A stretch of 6,105 nt of DNA from NCBI GenBank assembly GCA_916720285.1, contig CAKAQP010000140.1, positions 1-6,105 on the forward strand. Direction: 5' to 3'. This stretch comes from an uncultured Lachnoanaerobaculum sp. (GTDB lineage Bacteria; Bacillota; Clostridia; Lachnospirales; Lachnospiraceae). Below, piece by piece: positions 1 through 4,498 of this stretch. The notes under the pieces are model-generated. The model saw only the letters and a list, made by a program, of their open reading frames with translations, did not search any database and was not told where the DNA came from. Each line of letters opens with the position of its first letter. Within the stretch, counting starts at the first letter, position 1. The position numbers and the translations under genes were made by a program.

Positions 1-1
1 T

Positions 2-190
2 ACCAATCTGATAGAGTTTAAGTTAAAGAGTAGGGCAAAGCTGCCATTTGAGGATAATTATTATCTGTATACAAAGGGAAGCTCAGACATTACATGGCTT
101 GTGCAAAAGGATATAAAAGAAAAGATTGACAGCAGGGGATTGCCGAAATTCCTGCAAATAGATGAAGAAAATATATTATTGTTGAAATAG
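2..190 (+). CDS. 3' end of an unrecognised gene (partial)
   Basis: The last 62 codons of a gene that begins before the window are open in this frame and end at the TAG at 188-190. The peptide is rich in Lys, Asp, Glu and Ile, contains a YYLYTKGSS stretch around residues 20-28, and ends in ENILLLK. It has no membrane segment and no Cys or His cluster. I do not recognise the family. The stop lies only 12 bases before the moaC start, so the two are probably cotranscribed. A link to molybdenum cofactor synthesis would be guilt by association only: the tail does not resemble the C-termini I know for MoaA, MoeA or FdhD. That it is coding is supported by the continuous frame, the good codon use and the tight join to moaC. 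Confidence 0.6.
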   Translation, partial: TNLIEFKLKSRAKLPFEDNYYLYTKGSSDITWLVQKDIKEKIDSRGLPKFLQIDEENILLLK

Positions 191-202
191 AACGGAGAAT
201 AT

Positions 203-667
203 ATGGAATTTACACATTTTGATGAAAATAAAAATGCGGTAATGGTAGATGTTTCAGATAAGGATATTACAAACAGAGTTGCGATTGCAACAGGAAGAAT
301 TACTCTTTGTGATGAAGCCATGCAAGCTGTGACGGGTAAAAAGATAAAAAAGGGTGATGTACTTACGGTAGCACAGGTAGCAGGTATAATGGGGCAAAAA
401 AGGACTTCAGAGCTTATACCCATGTGTCATAATATAAATCTCACAAGTTCAAAGATAACCTTTGAAATTGAGGGGAATGATATAGTAGTGTTTTCAAAAG
501 CAAAGACTACAGGACAGACAGGTGTGGAGATGGAAGCATTGATGGGAGTAAATATTGCACTGCTTACCGTATATGATATGTGTAAAGCCATTGATAAGAG
601 AATGCTTATAAGTGATATTCATCTTTTAGAGAAAACCGGAGGAAAAAGCGGAGACTTTTATTTTTGA
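203..667 (+). CDS. moaC: Cyclic pyranopterin monophosphate synthase MoaC
   Basis: MoaC acts with the radical-SAM enzyme MoaA in the first step of molybdenum cofactor synthesis. It converts the cyclised GTP product (3',8-cH2GTP) to cyclic pyranopterin monophosphate in the cytosol. The 154-residue length is normal for the family. Family landmarks are visible: MVDVSDKD near residues 14-21, KRTSELIPMCH ending at His76, TGVEMEALMGVN near 106-116, YDMCKAIDK near 124-132, and the GGKSGDF ending. Asp125 and Lys128 align with the catalytic Asp128 and Lys131 of E. coli MoaC. The residue after the conserved Cys-His is Asn rather than the common Pro, and I regard this as family variation. The start is the ATG at 203, preceded by GGAGA at 194-198. 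It sits 12 bases after the preceding gene and is followed by a terminator, so it is the last gene of its operon. Confidence 0.96.
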   Translation: MEFTHFDENKNAVMVDVSDKDITNRVAIATGRITLCDEAMQAVTGKKIKKGDVLTVAQVAGIMGQKRTSELIPMCHNINLTSSKITFEIEGNDIVVFSKAKTTGQTGVEMEALMGVNIALLTVYDMCKAIDKRMLISDIHLLEKTGGKSGDFYF

Positions 668-674
668 TAAAGAG

Positions 675-712
675 CGAGGGTGTAACTTAGTTTTAAGTCG
701 CACCCTTGTTTT
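675..712 (+). terminator. Rho-independent terminator after moaC
   Basis: An 8-bp stem, CGAGGGTG (675-682) with CACCCTTG (701-708), contains one G-U pair. It is continued after a small internal loop by ACTT/AAGT and closed by a short loop. A TTTT run follows at 709-712. It begins 7 bases after the moaC stop. On the minus strand the same stem could also stop the converging gene, but the run of T there is poor. Confidence 0.8.
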
Positions 713-739
713 AAAATATTATATTTAAGTATAAATGTT

Positions 740-1621
740 TTACTGTACCGGCTTAATATAAGCTGTAGCTACATAAGCCTGTCCGCCGTTATAATTGATA
801 ATGGACCATGTTGAGTCATGTTCTCCTGCATATTCTACAGATACTCCCAAACTCAAAGTGGCAAGAATATCTCCATCTAGACTAGGAGATGAACGAACAT
901 GCAACCTTGCTGTAGTAATATATTTTACACTTGCAGCAGTCTCAGGTGCAGTCTCCGCACTTGTTTCCGAAGTATCGGTACTGTCTGATGAAACGGCTGT
1001 AGTAGTAGTTGTATTTGTTGCATTGGTCTTCTTCTTTGAAGGAACAAGTGATCTGAACAATAAAATCAAAACAATAAGTATTGCAAATCCTATAATCACC
1101 TTGGTCAAGTCTGCAGTATTAACTGTAGGCTTTTTCTTGTTCTTTGAAGATTTTTTTACAACTCTTTTTCTTTGAGTACCTTCAGTACTTGTGCCGCTTG
1201 TTCTCTTTTGAGAATTATCATTTCTGATAGGTGTAACAACAGGTGTTACACGAGTTTTTCTTGGAGCGTACTCATTTATAAATGTCTGTACTTCCTCCGA
1301 GAGTAATTGACAAGCAAAAGTTGCATTAAATTCCTCATTATTATTTTCAAGTATCGCTTTATTTCCTATGGAACGAATTTTGTGATAATGTTCAAATGAG
1401 TCATATGAAATAACATTACTTGTATATAAAGAATCTATAATATCGGTAATACTCTGCTCATCGTCATCATCACGACCGCTGAGTTGCTTTATTATGATTT
1501 CCAAAGTCTGTTTTGCCTTAATCATTGACAAGTTATACTCTTGAGCCGCCAAAAGCTTTTGGGTATCATAAACTCCGTTTTGAATCTGCTGCCATGCAGT
1601 ATTGTTGGTTGAGTTTGCCAT
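740..1621 (-). CDS. Single-pass membrane protein with DUF4145/HEPN-like N-terminus and C-terminal SH3b domain
   Basis: This 293-residue protein is of unknown specific function. Residues 16-110 are helical and resemble the DUF4145 (HEPN-like) fold: an Ala/Lys/Leu-rich helix (KAKQTLEIIIKQL), an acidic turn, then an ISYDSFEHYHKIRSIGNKA segment whose IR-x-x-GN pattern is typical of that family. Residues 121-170 form a basic, low-complexity linker with KKSSKNKKK. A hydrophobic helix spans about 174-190. Residues 196-231 are a Thr/Ser/Ala/Glu-rich stalk. Residues 232-293 form a bacterial SH3 domain (ARLHVRSSPSLDGDIL, WSIINYNGGQAYVATAYIKPV), a fold that usually binds cell wall peptides or glycans. 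The likely topology is cytoplasmic N-terminus and external SH3b, although positive charge lies on both sides of the helix. AGGAGG at 1630-1635 lies 8 bases before the start. It is a lone transcription unit converging on moaC. The SH3b and membrane calls are firm, whereas the DUF4145 call is pattern recognition only. Confidence 0.88.
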   Translation of the reverse strand: MANSTNNTAWQQIQNGVYDTQKLLAAQEYNLSMIKAKQTLEIIIKQLSGRDDDDEQSITDIIDSLYTSNVISYDSFEHYHKIRSIGNKAILENNNEEFNATFACQLLSEEVQTFINEYAPRKTRVTPVVTPIRNDNSQKRTSGTSTEGTQRKRVVKKSSKNKKKPTVNTADLTKVIIGFAILIVLILLFRSLVPSKKKTNATNTTTTTAVSSDSTDTSETSAETAPETAASVKYITTARLHVRSSPSLDGDILATLSLGVSVEYAGEHDSTWSIINYNGGQAYVATAYIKPVQ

Positions 1622-1652
1622 CAGGTAAACCTCCTATAAAATCGATTATATA

Positions 1653-1687
1653 TCTGTGAATAAAAGTTCAAATACAAAGCTCACAGA
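1653..1687 (-). repeat. Inverted repeat in the 5' leader of the SH3b gene
   Basis: TCTGTGA (1653-1659) and TCACAGA (1681-1687) are perfect 7-base inverted arms separated by 21 bases. They lie between the predicted transcription start (near 1692) and the ribosome binding site (1630-1635), so they could form a leader hairpin or a dyad site for a regulator. No terminator-like T run follows and I recognise no riboswitch. Arms this short can arise by chance. Confidence 0.35.
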
Positions 1688-1698
1688 AACCTAGCTTT

Positions 1699-1728
1699 AT
1701 TATACAATATAAGCTGTATAAAAGACAA
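1699..1728 (-). promoter_or_regulatory. Sigma-A type promoter for the SH3b membrane protein gene
   Basis: Read on the minus strand, a perfect TATAAT -10 box (1699-1704) is preceded by an 18-base spacer and TTGTCT (1723-1728), which matches the -35 consensus at 4 of 6 positions. This places the transcript start near 1692 and gives a leader of about 70 bases. A short dyad, TATACA/TGTATA (1701-1706 and 1715-1720), overlaps the -10 and spacer. Confidence 0.65.
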
Positions 1729-1770
1729 TATTTAGTGAGAATTATTCGCAAAAAAGGAGGTAAAATTTAT

Positions 1771-1805
1771 AAAAAAATCGACTCTTCACAAGAAAGAGCC
1801 GATTT
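1771..1805 (-). terminator. Rho-independent terminator after ridA
   Basis: On the minus strand a 12-bp stem with one G-U pair (arms 1794-1805 and 1775-1786) encloses a 7-base loop. A run of T reads through 1777-1771. It lies 20 bases past the ridA stop and separates ridA from the SH3b gene, which has its own promoter. Confidence 0.85.
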
Positions 1806-1824
1806 ATAATTAAAATATTTTATT

Positions 1825-2193
1825 TTATGCCTCAGCGATGCACTCGATTTCGCAAAGAACTCCCTTTGGAAGGTCTCTTACAGCGAAGCAGCTTCTTGCA
1901 GGCTTTGATGTGAAATACTTTGCATATACTTCATTGAATGCAGCGAAATCAGCGATATCTGCAAGGAAACATGTTGTCTTTACAACTTTGTCCATTCCTG
2001 AACCTGCAGCCTCCAAGATAGCGGCTACATTCTTGCAGCTCTGCTCTGTCTGTGCTGTGATTCCCTCAGGAACCTCACCGTTAGCAGGGTTTACAGGAAT
2101 CTGTCCTGATGTGAAAACAAGTCCGTTTGTGATAAATCCCTGTGAATATGGTCCTATTGCACCCGGTGCATTTTTTGTATCGATTACTTTCAT
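1825..2193 (-). CDS. ridA: RidA-family reactive intermediate (enamine/imine) deaminase
   Basis: RidA (YjgF/YER057c/UK114 family) hydrolyses 2-aminoacrylate and related enamine/imine products released by PLP enzymes such as serine/threonine dehydratase. It protects other PLP enzymes from damage and works as a trimer in the cytosol. The 122-residue length fits. Landmarks are NAPGAIGPYSQG (8-19), TSGQIPVNP (28-36), KNVAAILEAAG (54-64), VVKTTCFLADI (70-80) and PARSCFAV (98-105). Tyr16, Arg100, Cys102 and Glu115 align with Tyr17, Arg105, Cys107 and Glu120 of the E. coli enzyme, which suggests an active deaminase rather than a divergent Rid subfamily member. AAGGAG at 2200-2205 lies 6 bases before the ATG. 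The gene appears monocistronic and is divergent from the SPFH operon. I found no convincing -35/-10 pair: a TATAAA on the minus strand at 2222-2227 is the best -10 candidate, and its -35 is poor. Confidence 0.95.
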   Translation of the reverse strand: MKVIDTKNAPGAIGPYSQGFITNGLVFTSGQIPVNPANGEVPEGITAQTEQSCKNVAAILEAAGSGMDKVVKTTCFLADIADFAAFNEVYAKYFTSKPARSCFAVRDLPKGVLCEIECIAEA

Positions 2194-2298
2194 GTGAATC
2201 TCCTTTTTCTTTTTCTTATATTTTATACTAATTTTTAGATTTGTACACCCTCTTTTTACTGTTGTATGTGAATTTTATTTGATTATAAATATTTAAGA

Positions 2299-2332
2299 AT
2301 TGATTTACTGGTATTGATTGTAAAAAATTGAT
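2299..2332 (+). repeat. Three ATTGAT direct repeats at 14-base spacing
   Basis: ATTGAT occurs at 2299-2304, 2313-2318 and 2327-2332, exactly 14 bases apart each time. The middle copy falls next to the expected -35 position, and the last overlaps the extended -10 of the rightward promoter. The placement suggests a possible binding site for a transcription regulator. The six-base core is AT-rich, so chance is a real alternative. Confidence 0.4.
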
Positions 2333-2337
2333 ATAAT
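2309..2337 (+). promoter_or_regulatory. Extended -10 promoter for the SPFH-mgsA-zinc finger-polA operon
   Basis: TGATATAAT at 2329-2337 combines a perfect TATAAT (2332-2337) with the TGn extension. At 17 bases upstream the hexamer TGGTAT (2309-2314) is a weak -35, as is common for extended -10 promoters. The transcript would start near 2344, about 27 bases before the AGGAGG at 2371-2376. Confidence 0.6.
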
Positions 2338-2385
2338 TACATTATTATTGCTTCAAAGATTAAGCGTAACAGGAGGTTAGAATCT

Positions 2386-3660
2386 ATGGGACTTATTTCA
2401 GCTATAAGCGGTGCCGCAGGAGGCGTACTGGCAGATTCATGGAGAGACTATTTCTATGAAGATTCGCTGGAAGGGGATATAATTGTAACAAAGGGTAAAA
2501 AAAGAGTGGACCAAAGAGGTTCAAATAATAAATCCACAAATAATGTTATTACTGACGGTTCTATTATTGCAGTGGCAGACGGACAGTGTATGATAGTCGT
2601 TGAAAACGGAAGAGTAAAGGATGTCTGTGCGGAAACCGGAAAATATGTTTACAGTAACACTGAAGAGCCTACGATTTTTGCAGGTAATCTGAAAGAGACA
2701 GTTAAAAGAACCTGGGAACAGTTTAAGAACAGACTTGTATTTGGCGGTGGTGCTACAGGAGACAGCAGAGTCTATTACATCAATACAAAAGAGATACCGG
2801 GATTTAAATTCGGAACTTCAACACCGATACCATATAGAATAGTTGATTCAAATATCGGATTTGATTATGAGACAAAAATCAGATGTCATGGCAGTTACTC
2901 TTTTAAAGTTGTAGACCCTCTGCTTTTTTATCAAAATGTATCAGGAAATGTAGACGGTGATTATAGACTTGAAGGACCTATGTTAGACCAGATGAATGCG
3001 GATCTTTTGAATTCACTTCAGCCGGCATTTGGAAGACTTTCAGGAATAGGATCAAGATACAGTGATATTCCAAACCATGCTATGGAACTTGCAGATGAAC
3101 TTAACAGTATAATGTCAAGCAAATGGGGAGACAGACTGGGAATTGAAATCGTTTCATTTGCAATAAGCGGAATATCCATTCCACCGGAAGATGAAAAAGA
3201 TATAAAGCAGATGCAAAGAGCAGCTGTTTTACAGAATGCATCTATGGCAGCCGCAAATCTTAGTTTAGCTCAGGCTGATGCTATGAGAGATGCGGCAAAA
3301 AATTCGGGCGGTGCAATGATGGGATTTGCAGGCATGAATATGGCAGCCCAGATGGGTGGAATAAATGCAAATCAGCTCTATCAGATGGCTGCAGATGAGC
3401 GGGCCAAGCAGCAGATGAATCAGGCCGGGCAGGCAAATACTATGCAGCAAAACGGAGTATCTCAGCAGGGCGGTACTCAGCAGGCGGCAACTACATGGAC
3501 CTGCAGTCACGGACATGGAAACAATACCGGAAAGTTTTGCTCCGAATGCGGAGAGCCAAAGCCAGTAGCGGTTCCAATTCATTGCTCGGCTTGCGGATAT
3601 ACTCCAAATGATCCAAGCAATCCACCTAAATTCTGTCCGGAGTGTGGAAAACCGTTCTAA
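2386..3660 (+). CDS. YdjI-like SPFH/band 7 domain protein with two C-terminal zinc ribbons
   Basis: This 424-residue protein resembles B. subtilis YdjI, an SPFH protein needed to bring PspA to the membrane under envelope stress (family knowledge). The N-terminus (GLISAISGAAGGVLADSWRDYF) is a Gly/Ala-rich, weakly amphipathic segment, not a classical transmembrane helix, and may act as a peripheral membrane anchor. Residues 27-265 cover the SPFH domain, with GSIIAVADGQCMIVVENG near 58-75 and IPPEDEKDIKQMQRAA at 265-280 at its end. Residues 270-365 are Ala/Met/Gln-rich and probably helical then flexible. Two zinc ribbons follow: Cys373-His375/377-Cys385-Cys388 and Cys400-Cys403-Cys417-Cys420. 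The first has CSH where relatives commonly have CxC, so a His probably serves as ligand. AGGAGG at 2371-2376 lies 9 bases before the ATG. It is the first gene of the operon, and no pspA, ydjG or ydjH homologue is visible beside it. Confidence 0.9.
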   Translation: MGLISAISGAAGGVLADSWRDYFYEDSLEGDIIVTKGKKRVDQRGSNNKSTNNVITDGSIIAVADGQCMIVVENGRVKDVCAETGKYVYSNTEEPTIFAGNLKETVKRTWEQFKNRLVFGGGATGDSRVYYINTKEIPGFKFGTSTPIPYRIVDSNIGFDYETKIRCHGSYSFKVVDPLLFYQNVSGNVDGDYRLEGPMLDQMNADLLNSLQPAFGRLSGIGSRYSDIPNHAMELADELNSIMSSKWGDRLGIEIVSFAISGISIPPEDEKDIKQMQRAAVLQNASMAAANLSLAQADAMRDAAKNSGGAMMGFAGMNMAAQMGGINANQLYQMAADERAKQQMNQAGQANTMQQNGVSQQGGTQQAATTWTCSHGHGNNTGKFCSECGEPKPVAVPIHCSACGYTPNDPSNPPKFCPECGKPF

Positions 3661-3664
3661 AGAA

Positions 3665-3669
3665 TGGAG
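3665..3669 (+). promoter_or_regulatory. Ribosome binding site that fixes the mgsA start
   Basis: TGGAG lies 5 bases before the ATG at 3675. A longer reading frame could begin at 3642, but that would overlap the end of the SPFH gene by 19 bases, lacks a good site of its own, and adds 11 residues that do not belong to the MgsA family. Confidence 0.6.
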
Positions 3670-3674
3670 AAAAT

Positions 3675-4151
3675 ATGAATAATATAGATAAAGTAACACT
3701 TACGATACCAAAAGAGAAAAATATTGCATTGATTGCACATGACGGCAAAAAGCCTGATATTATAAACTGGTGTGAAGAACATAAGGATATTTTGGCAAAA
3801 CATAAATTATACGGAACAGGTACTACAGCCAGACTTATAACCGAAAAAACAGGTCTTACCGTAAAGGGATACAATTCAGGTCCTCTTGGAGGAGACCAGC
3901 AGATAGGTGCAAGAATAGTGGAAGGAAAGATTGACTTTGTTATATTCTTTACAGATCCGCTTACTGCGGCACCTCATGACCCTGATGTGAAGGCACTGCT
4001 TCGTATAGTTCAGGTATATGATGTACCTATGGCTATAAACAAATCAAGTGCGGACTTTATAATAACATCATCACTTATGGATACCGAATACGACCATGAT
4101 GTTATAAATTTCAAAGAGAACATTTCACAAAGGGTTAAGGAAATGTCATAA
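3675..4151 (+). CDS. mgsA: Methylglyoxal synthase
   Basis: MgsA converts dihydroxyacetone phosphate to methylglyoxal and phosphate, a bypass of lower glycolysis that relieves phosphate limitation or sugar-phosphate excess at the cost of a toxic product. From the start at 3675 the protein has 158 residues, close to the E. coli enzyme (152). Landmarks are IALIAHDGKK (17-26), LYGTGTTARLI (45-55), NSGPLGGDQQIGA (67-79), DFVIFFTDPL (87-96), and PHDPDVKALLRI (100-111). His22, Asp23 and Lys26 form the phosphate and substrate site. Asp74 matches the E. coli catalytic Asp71, and His101 and Asp104 match His98 and Asp101. All key residues are present, so it should be active and cytosolic. It lies 14 bases after the SPFH gene and 1 base before the next gene, firmly within an operon. 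Confidence 0.96.
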   Translation: MNNIDKVTLTIPKEKNIALIAHDGKKPDIINWCEEHKDILAKHKLYGTGTTARLITEKTGLTVKGYNSGPLGGDQQIGARIVEGKIDFVIFFTDPLTAAPHDPDVKALLRIVQVYDVPMAINKSSADFIITSSLMDTEYDHDVINFKENISQRVKEMS

Positions 4152-4152
4152 A

Positions 4153-4488
4153 ATGACTTGCAGAGAAGCCAGAAAGCTCATCATACCCTTTATACATGAT
4201 GAGCTTTCAATGGAGGAAACAAGAGACTTTTTGCAACATGTAAGGAGTTGCAAAGCATGTATGGATGAGCTGGAAATCTATTATATTGTTGAAGCGGGTC
4301 TGGATAAGTCGGATGGTGAAGATATTGACTACAATCTGACTGCAGCTCTAAACAGCCATATAAGAGAGGCCTACCAGAAGATTTTTATATTATTTATCGG
4401 TAGGGTGCTTAAGTATTCCATAAATACACTGATGTTTTTCGGAGTGTTTATTATTGCCATGATGCAATTACGAATTTGGTTCTTTTAG
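4153..4488 (+). CDS. Small zinc-finger membrane protein resembling anti-sigma factors (zf-HC2/ZAS)
   Basis: This 111-residue protein begins MTCREARKLI and carries His29-x3-Cys33-x2-Cys36, with Cys3 as a likely fourth zinc ligand. This is the pattern of zinc-binding anti-sigma (ZAS) domains and the PF13490-type zinc finger. The next stretch (37-75) is acidic then mixed. The C-terminus is hydrophobic from about 77 to the end, with the strongest membrane helix near residues 89-105 and only a few residues beyond it. If the N-terminus is cytoplasmic, as in RsiW-like proteins, there is almost no external domain. Translation is probably coupled to mgsA: the stop and start are 1 base apart, and the only upstream site is AAGGA at 4137-4141, rather far at 11 bases. 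No ECF sigma factor gene is seen nearby, so an anti-sigma role is unproven. It may instead be a membrane-anchored regulator or scaffold. A perfect inverted repeat lies inside the coding region. Confidence 0.82.
   Translation: MTCREARKLIIPFIHDELSMEETRDFLQHVRSCKACMDELEIYYIVEAGLDKSDGEDIDYNLTAALNSHIREAYQKIFILFIGRVLKYSINTLMFFGVFIIAMMQLRIWFF
4172..4208 (+). repeat. Perfect 13-bp inverted repeat inside the zinc-finger gene
   Basis: GAAAGCTCATCAT (4172-4184) and ATGATGAGCTTTC (4196-4208) are exact reverse complements with an 11-base spacer. The hairpin begins 19 bases after the start codon of the zinc-finger gene and codes for about residues 7-19. No T run follows, so it is not a standard terminator. 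In mRNA it would form a stable hairpin between mgsA and the rest of the operon. Confidence 0.75.
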
Positions 4489-4498
4489 TAGGAGATAT

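Noticed and set aside
61..423. Minus-strand open frame of 120 codons opposite moaC
   Set aside because: It is a shadow of moaC, whose family motifs are unmistakable. The minus-strand product is a Ser/Phe/Ile-rich antisense translation with no good ribosome binding site.
795..1175. Plus-strand open frame inside the SH3b gene
   Set aside because: It lies wholly antisense to the SH3b and stalk coding region. Its hydrophobic, Val-rich content is the reverse reading of the low-complexity Thr/Ser stalk.
1636..1692. Possible riboswitch in the leader of the SH3b gene
   Set aside because: The leader is only about 60-70 bases, AT-rich, with a single weak dyad and no terminator or recognised aptamer core.
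1838..2197. Plus-strand open frame covering ridA almost end to end
   Set aside because: RidA motifs and its ribosome binding site are on the minus strand. The plus-strand frame has no ribosome binding site and ends as an artefact of codon use.
3642..3674. Longer mgsA start overlapping the SPFH gene
   Set aside because: The extra 11 residues are a frame-shifted reading of the second zinc ribbon's end. The ATG at 3675 has TGGAG at the right distance and gives the normal family length.
3265..3874. Two minus-strand open frames across the SPFH gene end and mgsA
   Set aside because: Both are antisense to well-supported genes, are rich in Ser, Cys, Leu and Phe, and show no domain or start signal.
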